Source: an uncultured Clostridium sp. (GTDB lineage: Bacteria; Bacillota; Clostridia; Lachnospirales; Lachnospiraceae). Taken from it: a stretch of 21,849 bases of DNA. The notes beneath the pieces were generated by a model. It was not told the DNA's origin. It saw nothing but the letters and a program-made list of their open reading frames with translations, and ran no database searches. This document shows, piece after piece, positions 14,427 through 21,788 of the stretch (the first letter of the stretch is position 1; each line of letters starts with the position of its first letter). The stretch lies in NCBI GenBank assembly GCA_900551135.1, contig URUX01000018.1:1-21849 (forward strand), given 5' to 3'. The position numbers and the translations under genes are program-made.

Positions 14427-15332
14427 TTACACCTTTAAATGTTTCCTGATGGTAAAGAAACTGGCAAAAAATCCAATCCCCACTCCCAGTATCAGAGCCA
14501 CTGTTACCATAGACGGAAACATCTCAGAAATTGGCATGGGCTTAAAAATCCCTGTCAGAATCGTATAATTTTCACCAATATAAGCCACAGCTTTCTGGTA
14601 AAGCACATAGATTCCGGCCAACGGCAAAACAGATCCGATCAGTCCGATGATGACTCCCTCTACCAGAAAAGGAGCCCGAATCATCCAGTTGGTCGCACCA
14701 ATCAGCTTCATAATCTGATTTTCCTGTTTCCGAAAAGCCGCAGCTACAGAAATGGTGTTGCTGATCAAAAATACAGCCACAGCCAGCAGGACTCCAATAA
14801 TAGCGGCCGATAACAAACTAATCATCCGATTAAGGTTTTCTAACGCTGCCACAGCAGAATTGGAATAATTGACCTTTCTCACTCCCTCGATAGAATTGAG
14901 ATATGCGACAAATTCCTCCTGTTTTCCAATATCCTTCAGGAAAATCTCATAAGAAGCAGAATTTGCCAGTGGATTGTCCTCTGCAAATCCGGAAGCCAGT
15001 TCTTCCATTTCTCCAAAGTACTCTGCCTGAAACGTTTCCCACGCTTCCTCAGCAGACGTATAAACCATATTATTTACTTCTTCTCTGGACTGAATTTCCT
15101 GTCCAATAGCCAGAATACCGGCTTCTTCCAATCCTTCGTCAAAAAAAACGGTAATTCCCACCGTAGTCTCAGCCGCCTCTGCACTGTGACGTACATTTCC
15201 TACAATGGCATAAAACAAACAAAATAAAAAAATACACGCTGCAATCGTAGCGATAGACGCCAAAGAAAACAGCATATTTCTGCCTATATTTTTAACGCCC
15301 TGCTTCAGGCTGTAGACCAATGAACTAATCAT
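14427..15332 (-). CDS. ftsX: FtsX, membrane subunit of the FtsEX division complex
   Basis: The 301-residue product has the FtsX layout: an N-terminal stretch MISSLVYSLKQGVKNIGRNM, a first transmembrane segment at about 22-45, a large extracytoplasmic loop at about 50-165, and three further segments at about 170-195, 215-245 and 265-290. The exported loop (for example VGITVFFDEGLEEAG) is where FtsX grips a coiled-coil hydrolase. Start and length are normal. It overlaps the end of ftsE by 8 nt, so the two are made together. It works with FtsE to transmit ATP hydrolysis across the membrane to the M23 peptidase encoded next. Confidence 0.95.
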   Translation of the reverse strand: MISSLVYSLKQGVKNIGRNMLFSLASIATIAACIFLFCLFYAIVGNVRHSAEAAETTVGITVFFDEGLEEAGILAIGQEIQSREEVNNMVYTSAEEAWETFQAEYFGEMEELASGFAEDNPLANSASYEIFLKDIGKQEEFVAYLNSIEGVRKVNYSNSAVAALENLNRMISLLSAAIIGVLLAVAVFLISNTISVAAAFRKQENQIMKLIGATNWMIRAPFLVEGVIIGLIGSVLPLAGIYVLYQKAVAYIGENYTILTGIFKPMPISEMFPSMVTVALILGVGIGFFASFFTIRKHLKV

Positions 15333-16008
15333 ACCAAACTTCCTCTGATGCTGTATCTCCTATAATCATGCCCCTGTCCATGGTGATCACACGTTTTTCC
15401 ATCATTTCCACCATCTCGCGGCTATGGGTAACTACTACTACAGTCGTACCTCTGCGGTTAATCTTTTCCAAAAGTTTCATAATCTCAATGGTATTATCGC
15501 TGTCCAGATTTCCAGTAGGCTCGTCTGCCAGAAGCACCTGGGGACGGTTAATCAAAGCCCTGGCAATGGCTACCCTCTGCTGTTCTCCGCCGGAAAGCTG
15601 TCTGGGATTGGACTTATACTTGGAAGAAAGGCCTACCATCCGCAGCATAGCTGGAACAGACTCCCGAATCCGCTTTGGAGACACACCGATAACACGCTGG
15701 GCAAAGGCTACATTTTCAAAAACAGAACGGTCTTTCAGGAGCCTGAAATCCTGAAAGACCACACCTAACATTCTGCGGTATTTGGGCACATATCGCCTTG
15801 GCATCTTGCCAAGATCCATATCATTGACGATAATGCGGCCGGAAGTAGGCTCTAACTCTTTTAGCAGAAGCTTCATCAGAGTCGATTTTCCGGAACCGCT
15901 TCGTCCTGTAATAAACACAAACTCCCCATCATCAATGGTTAGATTGATATTTTTTAATGCTTTCGTGCCATTTTCATAATTTTTATTAACATTAATAATC
16001 TCGATCAT
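15325..16008 (-). CDS. ftsE: FtsE, ATPase of the FtsEX division complex
   Basis: The 227-residue ABC ATPase shows Walker A GRSGSGKST (35-43), Q-loop VVFQDFRLL, signature LSGGEQQR (138-145) and Walker B VLLADEPTGNLDS (158-170), all intact. GRIIVNDMDLGKM and GMIIGDTASEEVW are typical of FtsE. It binds ATP in the cytoplasm and drives FtsX. The ATG at 16008 overlaps the stop of the upstream regulator gene (TAATG), so translation is coupled to that regulator; the 8-nt overlap with ftsX is usual. Confidence 0.96.
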   Translation of the reverse strand: MIEIINVNKNYENGTKALKNINLTIDDGEFVFITGRSGSGKSTLMKLLLKELEPTSGRIIVNDMDLGKMPRRYVPKYRRMLGVVFQDFRLLKDRSVFENVAFAQRVIGVSPKRIRESVPAMLRMVGLSSKYKSNPRQLSGGEQQRVAIARALINRPQVLLADEPTGNLDSDNTIEIMKLLEKINRRGTTVVVVTHSREMVEMMEKRVITMDRGMIIGDTASEEVWYD

Positions 16009-17096
16009 TAGTAATCCAGGCTTTCCATATACTTCATGTACTTCACAACCATCAGTGCAATCTTAAAGGTAATGGCATCTTCAAATACCCGGAGATCCAG
16101 TCCGGTACTCTTTTGCAGTTTGTCCAGACGGTAAACCAGGGTGTTGCGGTGAATGTAAAGCTGTCTGGAAGTCTCGGATACGTTTAAGCTGTTTTCAAAG
16201 AACTTATTAATAGTAGCCAGAGTTTCCTCATCAAATTCATCTGGTGACTTGCCGTCGAAAATTTCTTTGATAAACATACGGCACAGAGGCAGCGGAAGCT
16301 GATAGATCAGACGCCCAATTCCCAGATTGCTGTATGCAACAACATTTTTATTGCTGTAGAAAATCTTACCCACATCCAAAGCCATCTTTGCTTCCTTATA
16401 CGAACGGGAAACTTCTTTGATTTCATTGACAATGGTGCCAAATGCGACATGCACCTTTGTCATGGCTTCTGTGTTCAGCATATCCAGAAGGGTATTGGCA
16501 GTTCTCTCCAGATCCTCATATCCTTCTCCTGGCTTTACTTCTTTTACCAGAATAATATTTTTCTCATCTACTGCAGTAATAAAATCTTTGGTCTTGGTTG
16601 CAAACAAACTTCTTACTGTCTCTAACGCATTGATGTCTTTTTCATTTTTTGTTTCAATCAGAAAGACGACTCGTCTTACGTTTGTCTCAATGTGGAGTTT
16701 CTTTGCACGGTTATAAATATCTACCAGCAGCAGGTTGTCCAGCAGCAGATTCTTAATAAAGTTATCCTTATCAAAACGTTCCTTATATGCGACTAACAAA
16801 TTCTGAATCTGGAAAGCAGCCAGTTTGCCTACCATATAGACGTCATCACTTCCGCCTTTGGCCAGCAGAATGTATTCCAGCTGATGCTCGTCAAATACTT
16901 TAAAGAACTGGTATCCCTGAATGACCTGACTGTCTGCCGGAGAATCTACAAATGCTAAAATAGAGTTTTCATACTCCTCCGCATCAGAAAACGTAGACGC
17001 CAATACCTTTCCTTCAATATCACAAATACATAAATCAATTCTGGTAATTCCCTTTAATCCTTCAATCGTTGTCTGAAGTATCTGATTTGAAATCAT
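16008..17096 (-). CDS. PucR/CdaR-type transcriptional regulator
   Basis: The start is set at the ATG at 17096 (MISNQILQTTIEGLKG) with AAAAGGAG upstream; a longer frame back to 17177 would begin in terminator sequence. The 363-residue product starts with a sensing domain resembling CdaR N-termini (RIDLCICDIEGKVLAS, then AKGGSDDVYMVGKLAAFQIQ), continues with a GGDEF-like central region (about 175-270, SYKEAKMALDVGKIFYS) and ends with the family's C-terminal HTH (about 320-355, QLYIHRNTLVYRLDKLQ). Members sense small ligands and bind DNA, mostly as activators. Here it is the first gene of the ftsEX operon and ends in TAATG with ftsE, which is unusual and suggests autoregulation or control of the wall module. 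The ligand cannot be predicted. Confidence 0.86.
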   Translation of the reverse strand: MISNQILQTTIEGLKGITRIDLCICDIEGKVLASTFSDAEEYENSILAFVDSPADSQVIQGYQFFKVFDEHQLEYILLAKGGSDDVYMVGKLAAFQIQNLLVAYKERFDKDNFIKNLLLDNLLLVDIYNRAKKLHIETNVRRVVFLIETKNEKDINALETVRSLFATKTKDFITAVDEKNIILVKEVKPGEGYEDLERTANTLLDMLNTEAMTKVHVAFGTIVNEIKEVSRSYKEAKMALDVGKIFYSNKNVVAYSNLGIGRLIYQLPLPLCRMFIKEIFDGKSPDEFDEETLATINKFFENSLNVSETSRQLYIHRNTLVYRLDKLQKSTGLDLRVFEDAITFKIALMVVKYMKYMESLDY

Positions 17097-17166
17097 GGCC
17101 TCTCTCTCCTTTTGGTCAAATTTACATATATATCCATAATATAAGTATATATTAAAGCAAATATGT

Positions 17167-17206
17167 AAAAAAAGCAAGCGGAGATAACTCCGCCTGCCTA
17201 ATTTTT
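17167..17206. terminator. Strong Rho-independent terminator downstream of the sugar-ABC ATPase gene
   Basis: On the minus strand GCAGGCGGAG (17088-17097 offset within 17188-17197) pairs with CTCCGCTTGC (17174-17183) around a TTAT loop, giving a 10-bp GC-rich stem with one G-U pair, followed by seven Ts (17167-17173). An A/T-tract on the other side lets it work both ways. It separates the ATPase gene from the regulator-ftsEX operon, whose promoter must therefore lie in the AT-rich stretch 17097-17166. Confidence 0.9.
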
Positions 17207-17222
17207 TATAAACTTATGAAAT

Positions 17223-18335
17223 TTAGTTTAAAATAACCTTCTCAGTTTCTTTGTCGAATACATGAGCCTTGGTCATATCCAGAGCAAGTTTAACGGTATC
17301 GCCAGGTCTTGCAGTGGTACGCGGATTTACTCTGGCAGTACAGCTGGTCTCATCAATATCAAAGTATAAGTAAACTTCTGCACCTAACATCTCGTATACA
17401 CGGATAGTTGCTTCGATAACGCTCTTTGCATTCTGAGCTAAAGCTGTTTCATCATCATGTAAGTCTTCTGGACGGATACCTAAAGTAACAGTCTTTCCAA
17501 CATAGCCTGCTGCCTCTAACTTCTTAGCCTTCTCAGCTGGTAATGCGATGGTGTTGCCGCCGAATGTTAAGGTAACGTCAGCGCCGGACTTGCCAACTAC
17601 TGCATCCAGAAGGTTCATCTGAGGAGCGCCGATGAATCCAGCAACGAACTTGTTGCATGGCTTATCGTACAGATTCTGCGGAGAATCTACCTGCTGAACA
17701 ACGCCGTCTTTCATAACAACGATTCTGGTACCTAAGGTCATAGCCTCGGTCTGGTCATGAGTAACGTAGATGATGGTTGCTTCCAGTCTCTGATGCAGTT
17801 TGGAAATCTCAATACGCATCTGGCCTCTCAGCTTAGCATCCAGGTTGGACAGCGGCTCGTCCATCAGGAATACCTTAGGACTACGAACGATAGCACGTCC
17901 CATAGCAACACGCTGTCTCTGACCACCGGACAGAGCCTTTGGCTTACGATCTAATAAATGCTCAAGGTCAAGGATTCTTGCTGCCTCATGAACTAATTTA
18001 TCAATTTCATCCTTCGGGGTTTTTCTTAACTTTAAGCCGAATGCCATGTTATCGTAAACAGACATATGTGGATACAGAGCGTAGTTCTGGAATACCATTG
18101 CAATATCTCTGTCCTTAGGCTCAACGTCATTCATCAGCTTGCCATCAATATATAATTCACCAGAAGAAATATCTTCCAGACCAGCAATCATACGAAGGGT
18201 GGTGGACTTACCACAACCAGACGGACCTACGAAAATGATAAATTCTTTATCTGCAATCTCCAGATTAAAGTCGTGTACTGCAACGAAACCATTTGGATAC
18301 TTTTTTGTAACATTCTTTAAAGATAAACTAGCCAT
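17223..18335 (-). CDS. Sugar ABC transporter ATPase (MsmX/UgpC type)
   Basis: The 370-residue ATPase has Walker A GPSGCGKST (37-45), signature LSGGQRQR (135-142), Walker B VFLMDEPLSNLDAKLR (155-170) and H-loop YVTHDQTEAM. A MalK-type regulatory/TOBE end follows (about 235-370, including LGIRPEDLHDDE and YLYFDIDETSCTARVNP). It powers uptake of sugars by CUT1-type transporters. No permease or binding-protein gene is adjacent, and it is the only gene between its leader and terminator. That fits the shared-ATPase role known for MsmX in Bacillus and for similar proteins in Clostridia. AGGAGG lies 8 nt before the ATG. The symbol is left empty because ugpC, msmX and malK cannot be separated here. 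Confidence 0.94.
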   Translation of the reverse strand: MASLSLKNVTKKYPNGFVAVHDFNLEIADKEFIIFVGPSGCGKSTTLRMIAGLEDISSGELYIDGKLMNDVEPKDRDIAMVFQNYALYPHMSVYDNMAFGLKLRKTPKDEIDKLVHEAARILDLEHLLDRKPKALSGGQRQRVAMGRAIVRSPKVFLMDEPLSNLDAKLRGQMRIEISKLHQRLEATIIYVTHDQTEAMTLGTRIVVMKDGVVQQVDSPQNLYDKPCNKFVAGFIGAPQMNLLDAVVGKSGADVTLTFGGNTIALPAEKAKKLEAAGYVGKTVTLGIRPEDLHDDETALAQNAKSVIEATIRVYEMLGAEVYLYFDIDETSCTARVNPRTTARPGDTVKLALDMTKAHVFDKETEKVILN

Positions 18336-18374
18336 TGCAAAATCCTCCTACTTATTTACATGTGTTAAACTCAA

Positions 18375-18402
18375 GACGCCTCCTCCCCACTTTTGGAGCG
18401 TC
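18375..18402 (-). other. Leader hairpin of the sugar-ABC ATPase transcript
   Basis: GACGCTCC and GGAGGCGTC on the minus strand form an 8-bp stem with one bulged G, around an 11-nt loop. It lies about 40-67 nt upstream of the start codon. It is too far up to hide the ribosome binding site and has no T-tract, so a stabilising 5' structure is more likely than a terminator. The rest of the 228-nt gap holds only AT-rich DNA and no clear gene. Confidence 0.35.
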
Positions 18403-18563
18403 CCATGTGATGTTATAATCATACCTGAATCTGCAAATTTTGGCTATTCTTTTAATCACTAAATTTCCGTTATTTTAATTGGCTAATTTGTACACCCGAG
18501 TGGAATGGTGGGAAAAAATGTCCAAAAGATTTCTTTTATTTTGTGCAATCATTTACATCAATT

Positions 18564-19418
18564 CTAATATTCCATAAATCCTTCGCCTAAAACTTCCCTT
18601 GCATCTTCGACAATTACAAACGCCCTTCTGTCAAATCTGGCAACAATTTCCTTTATTTGGGTAATTTCTTTTTTTGAAACGACACAGTACAGCATTTGAC
18701 GTCCTTCGCCGGAGTACATTCCTTTTACCGCAACTCCCGTAACCCCTCTGCCCATCTCCGTCATAATGGTCTGGGCAATGATTTCCGAGTGGTCTGAAAT
18801 AATGTAAATGGACTTTGCAAACTTTAAACCTTCTATAATACTATCCGAAATTTTCGTCAGTACAAAAATTGAAATCATGGCATACAAAGCCAGATGAAGT
18901 CCAAAGGTGGAAAGACCGGCTAACACAATCAGCGTATCCAGTACCATCATAATCTGCGCTATGGAATAATGAGGCATCAGAGGCTGAATCAGCGCTGCCA
19001 GAGTATCCGTTCCTCCTGTAGTAGCCATGGCTAAAAGCACCATTCCGGTTCCTGCTCCGCACACAAGTCCCCCGTACAGTGCCACAAGAAGCAAATCGTC
19101 TGCTACAAACGGCACATCCGGAATCACGTACAGCCATGCTGACAGGGCAACCGTGGCATACACGGTTCTTTTAATGAATTTCCAGCCTTTTACCTTATAT
19201 GCACCTATAAATAACGGCACATTAAACAGAGTATTGGTCAGCCACAGAGGAATACCGAATTTTGCTTTCAGAATAATCGCCAGGCCGGATGCCCCGCCGA
19301 TTACCATGTTCGCCGGATCAAAAATATTCTTAACAGAAACTGCAATAATCAGCGCCCCTAACGTAAGGAGCAGGTAGTCAGCCCAGACCGGACGTTTATT
19401 GCTGTGAAAAATACTCAT
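18564..19418 (-). CDS. YitT family membrane protein (DUF161 + DUF2179)
   Basis: The ATG at 19418 (MSIFHSNKRPVWADYLL) is chosen; the longer frame uses TTG at 19445 inside a hairpin. The 284-residue product has five to six transmembrane segments at about residues 12-200, including the typical YitT start LGALIIAVSVKNIFDPANMV and IGGASGLAIILK. The cytoplasmic C-terminal DUF2179 domain (about 205-280) contains IYIISDHSEIIAQTI, GRGVTGVAVKGMYSG and QMLYCVVSKKE. The family is widespread in Firmicutes; its transport role is not established. AAAGGAAGG precedes the ATG. There is only 60 nt to the methyltransferase stop, mostly taken by a palindrome, so it may be read through from upstream. Confidence 0.92.
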   Translation of the reverse strand: MSIFHSNKRPVWADYLLLTLGALIIAVSVKNIFDPANMVIGGASGLAIILKAKFGIPLWLTNTLFNVPLFIGAYKVKGWKFIKRTVYATVALSAWLYVIPDVPFVADDLLLVALYGGLVCGAGTGMVLLAMATTGGTDTLAALIQPLMPHYSIAQIMMVLDTLIVLAGLSTFGLHLALYAMISIFVLTKISDSIIEGLKFAKSIYIISDHSEIIAQTIMTEMGRGVTGVAVKGMYSGEGRQMLYCVVSKKEITQIKEIVARFDRRAFVIVEDAREVLGEGFMEY

Positions 19419-19444
19419 TGCCTGCCTTCCTTTCTTAAACAACA

Positions 19445-19468
19445 AAGGGAACGATATATCGTTCCCTT
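19445..19468 (-). terminator. 24-nt perfect palindrome, terminator or attenuator before yitT
   Basis: The 24 bases are an exact palindrome: AAGGGAACGATA on one arm and its reverse complement on the other. On the minus strand it is followed by TTTGTTGTTT, a moderate T-tract. It lies 11 nt after the methyltransferase stop and ends 27 nt before the YitT start. It could stop the upstream operon, or act as an attenuator that allows some readthrough into yitT. Confidence 0.65.
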
Positions 19469-19478
19469 GTTAGTATCT

Positions 19479-20066
19479 CTATTTTTTTCTTGCCAATACA
19501 TTAATCCACCGGGTATCCGGATGGTTGGATCTCACATCTGCAGTAACCCACAGCTTTTCAATGATAAACTTACCAGTGTCTTCTAACAAGTCCCTGATTT
19601 CCGTTTCTGTATAATCGCTGAAATACCGTTCTCCCCGAAAGCCCTCAAAATTTCCCTGACGAACAGAAAGATACAGGATTCCCTGCTCTTGTAAGGCTGC
19701 TGCTGTTTTCTTTAAAATCGCCGGCATCTCGTCTTTTGGAATGTGGACAAATGCGCCGCAGGCCCAAATACCGTCGAACACATCATCAAACTCCATATCC
19801 TCATACTTCAGCTGAAGAACTTCAAGGCCTGTATGTACCTCTGCAAGACGGCACATTTCCAAAGATGCATCCATAGCAGTCACATCATAGCCCAGTTCGT
19901 ACATATAGAGGCTGTCGCGGCCGGAACCGCATCCCATATCCAGAATGGTTGCGCCTTCCTCCATCTCTTCCAAAAACTCTCCAATAATTGGAGTCATATC
20001 CAAGTCTACCGTATCTTCAAAGAATTTTACTGCATATTTATTATAATAGTCTATCGAGTCCACCAT
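19479..20066 (-). CDS. Class I SAM-dependent methyltransferase
   Basis: The 195-residue product has the SAM-binding motif ILDMGCGSGRDS (residues 41-52), the acidic residue Asp66 after VTAM, and a later motif DGIWACGAFVHIPKDEM followed by QGILYLSVRQG. This is the complete core Rossmann methyltransferase fold without a substrate domain, in the size range of TehB/UbiE-like proteins. The substrate cannot be predicted. AGGAGG lies only 3 nt before the ATG, so the GTG one codon later (6-nt spacing) is possible as the true start. It follows cvfB by 7 nt and is the last gene of the thioesterase operon, ending just before the palindrome. Confidence 0.9.
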   Translation of the reverse strand: MVDSIDYYNKYAVKFFEDTVDLDMTPIIGEFLEEMEEGATILDMGCGSGRDSLYMYELGYDVTAMDASLEMCRLAEVHTGLEVLQLKYEDMEFDDVFDGIWACGAFVHIPKDEMPAILKKTAAALQEQGILYLSVRQGNFEGFRGERYFSDYTETEIRDLLEDTGKFIIEKLWVTADVRSNHPDTRWINVLARKK

Positions 20067-20073
20067 ACTCCTC

Positions 20074-20907
20074 CTATAATTTTTGGATGGATTTTTCCGT
20101 AATCCGGATTTTTCCCTCTTTCAGCAGTTTTCCAACTGCACGCTTAAATTCACTCTTGCTCATGTTAAATTCACGCCGAATAGTCTCTGGTCTGGCTTTA
20201 TCATTGAACGGGAGAACTCCGTCAAATTCCTCAATTACCTGCATCACCTTCAAAGCATCTGTCTCCATCTGCATGTAGGCTTTCTGACGCACGCTTAAAT
20301 CCAGTTTGCCATCGTCCCGCACACGGATTACTCTGGCCTCAATCTCATCGCCTTCTCTGACATCCTGAAACAGTTCCGGCTTCGGAATTAAACCATAGTA
20401 CCGGTCGTCCACTGCCACAAATGCACCAATATCCTCATTAATCTCGTAAATCCTGCCTCTGACCTGATCGTCCTTCTTATAAGGAGACTGATTGCTCATA
20501 TAAGAATACACCTTCATAGTCGCTGCCAGACGGCTGCTTTTATCTACGTACAATGCGACCAGACACTTTTCGCCTTTTCTTACCGGATGACTCTGCTCGC
20601 GAAACGGAAGAAGCAAATCCTTCTCCAGACCCATATCCAAAAATGCACCTATTTTGGAAACTTCTTTTACCTCTAATACTGCCGTTTCACCAACCTGCAG
20701 CTTGGGAGTTCCCACTGTTGCAATCAGCCTGTCCTCAGAGTCTTTATAAATAAAGACCGTAATTTTATCACCAATTCCAGTTCCCTCCGGAACCTGTTTT
20801 TTGGGAAGAAGGACACTGGCTGTTCCCCGGGCATTTTCACTAAGGTAGACGCCAAATTCTTTTATGCGAACTACTTCCAGTTCCTGTACCTTTCCTAATT
20901 CAATCAT
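20074..20907 (-). CDS. cvfB: CvfB-like S1-domain RNA-binding protein
   Basis: The 277-residue product is colinear with CvfB (YitL of Bacillus). Three S1-type beta domains cover about residues 1-65, 68-135 and 145-210 (for example EVSKIGAFLDMGLEKDLLLP and GRIYEINEDIGAFVAVDDRY). A winged-helix end follows at about 220-277 (ETIRREFNMSKSEFKRAVGKL). In Staphylococcus CvfB affects virulence-gene RNA levels and binds RNA. The ATG overlaps the stop of the thioesterase gene (ATGA), and the methyltransferase follows after 7 nt, so this is the middle gene of a three-gene operon. Cytoplasmic. Confidence 0.93.
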   Translation of the reverse strand: MIELGKVQELEVVRIKEFGVYLSENARGTASVLLPKKQVPEGTGIGDKITVFIYKDSEDRLIATVGTPKLQVGETAVLEVKEVSKIGAFLDMGLEKDLLLPFREQSHPVRKGEKCLVALYVDKSSRLAATMKVYSYMSNQSPYKKDDQVRGRIYEINEDIGAFVAVDDRYYGLIPKPELFQDVREGDEIEARVIRVRDDGKLDLSVRQKAYMQMETDALKVMQVIEEFDGVLPFNDKARPETIRREFNMSKSEFKRAVGKLLKEGKIRITEKSIQKL

Positions 20908-21656
20908 ATATCTGCCTTTCCTGCTCTCTCTGGCTCACCAGCCTGACTTTCATACCGCATCCATACCACTGCGTATGGCTTTCCCTCTGTACTGCACAAA
21001 GAAAGGACTTTGCCGCTTTCTATCTCTGATACTCTGGGAAGGATGGTGTCTCCAAGGACAGCCGCTTTTTTATACTCTGCTCTCAGTTCCCGAATCTTTC
21101 CCGACTCTCCTGCTGCCTGTCGGGCCATCTCCACATACTGGGCATTGTTTACATGATGATTGGTATCAATGTGATAACGATTGACAATAATCGGCTCCCC
21201 CTCGACAAACTCCTCCGGCACCGGAATCTTTCTTGATACTTCTCCCATCTCCAGCGGAGGTTCTTCAGTTCCATAAGGCGCTGTGTCCTCTTCCCGAACC
21301 CGAACCGGAAGTAATGTGCCTGTATCACACAAAAACCAAATCGAGTTGGCCTTTACCAGATAGTTTCCTTCCAAATCCAGTATGGCAAAATTACGATACC
21401 CATAGATTCCCTTAAACGCATACGGCCAAGTCACTATCTGCACACGTTCACCCAGTCTTGGGTATCTATCCACCAAAATCCTCCAGGAAGAGATCATCCA
21501 TGCTTTGTGCTCTTCTTTAAGGAACACAACTCCTACTCCGCAGTCCTCCGAATGAAAGGTACTGCAGTCCTGAAAATAATTGATGATTCCTGTCATTGTA
21601 AGGAATCCGTTTTCATCTGTTTCGCTGTAACGAATTCTGCTGTCTAACCGATACAT
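20904..21656 (-). CDS. Acyl-ACP thioesterase
   Basis: The start is the ATG at 21656 (MYRLDSRIRYSETDENG), 6 nt after GAGG. The longer frame from 21686 begins inside the -10 hexamer and would not be in the transcript. The 250-residue product is a double hotdog-fold acyl-ACP thioesterase (PF01643), which releases free fatty acids from acyl carrier protein. The N-terminal hotdog has MTGIINYFQDCSTFHSEDCG. The second carries the conserved catalytic region DTNHHVNNAQYVEMA (164-178), with the Asn and His residues expected for the family. Length is normal. It starts the operon with CvfB and the methyltransferase. In Clostridia this enzyme often trims fatty-acid pools, but its chain-length preference is unknown. 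Confidence 0.93.
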   Translation of the reverse strand: MYRLDSRIRYSETDENGFLTMTGIINYFQDCSTFHSEDCGVGVVFLKEEHKAWMISSWRILVDRYPRLGERVQIVTWPYAFKGIYGYRNFAILDLEGNYLVKANSIWFLCDTGTLLPVRVREEDTAPYGTEEPPLEMGEVSRKIPVPEEFVEGEPIIVNRYHIDTNHHVNNAQYVEMARQAAGESGKIRELRAEYKKAAVLGDTILPRVSEIESGKVLSLCSTEGKPYAVVWMRYESQAGEPERAGKADI

Positions 21657-21684
21657 ATACGTCCTCACTTTAAAATCACATACC

Positions 21685-21713
21685 ATTATATCTGATTATC
21701 TTTCCATTGTCCA
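21685..21713 (-). promoter_or_regulatory. Strong sigma-A promoter of the thioesterase-cvfB-methyltransferase operon
   Basis: On the minus strand TGGACA (21708-21713, five of six matches to consensus) is separated by exactly 17 nt from TATAAT (21685-21690, six of six). Transcription should start near 21677, giving a leader of about 20 nt with the ribosome binding site GAGG. The ATG at 21686 falls in the -10, which rules it out as the protein start. Confidence 0.88.
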
Positions 21714-21744
21714 GTAGTAACTTATTGTTTATCTTCCCAGATCT

Positions 21745-21782
21745 GGAAAAGAGCCGTCAAGCATCATTGCTCTTCGACTCTT
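21745..21782 (-). terminator. Terminator of the tRNA transcript
   Basis: On the minus strand AAGAGTCG (21775-21782) pairs with CGGCTCTT (21749-21756) through eight bases with one G-U pair. The tract CTCTTTTCC follows, supplying a short T-run. It starts 7 nt after the tRNA 3' end and separates it from the thioesterase promoter. Confidence 0.75.
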
Positions 21783-21788
21783 GGAAAG

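Noticed and set aside
14439..14813. Plus-strand open frame of 124 codons within ftsX
   Set aside because: Antisense shadow of ftsX; composition is typical of a reverse-frame translation (rich in His, Ser, Asn) and there is no start signal.
16417..16716. Plus-strand open frame antisense to the regulator gene
   Set aside because: Shadow of the PucR/CdaR-type gene, which has a conserved helix-turn-helix and tight coupling to ftsE.
19445..19468. LexA or similar SOS box in the palindrome
   Set aside because: The GAAC and GTTC halves are 8 nt apart; the Firmicute LexA site has 4 nt between them.
21657..21686. Longer start for the acyl-ACP thioesterase at 21686
   Set aside because: That ATG lies in the TATAAT -10 hexamer and would not be in the transcript; the ATG at 21656 has a good ribosome binding site.
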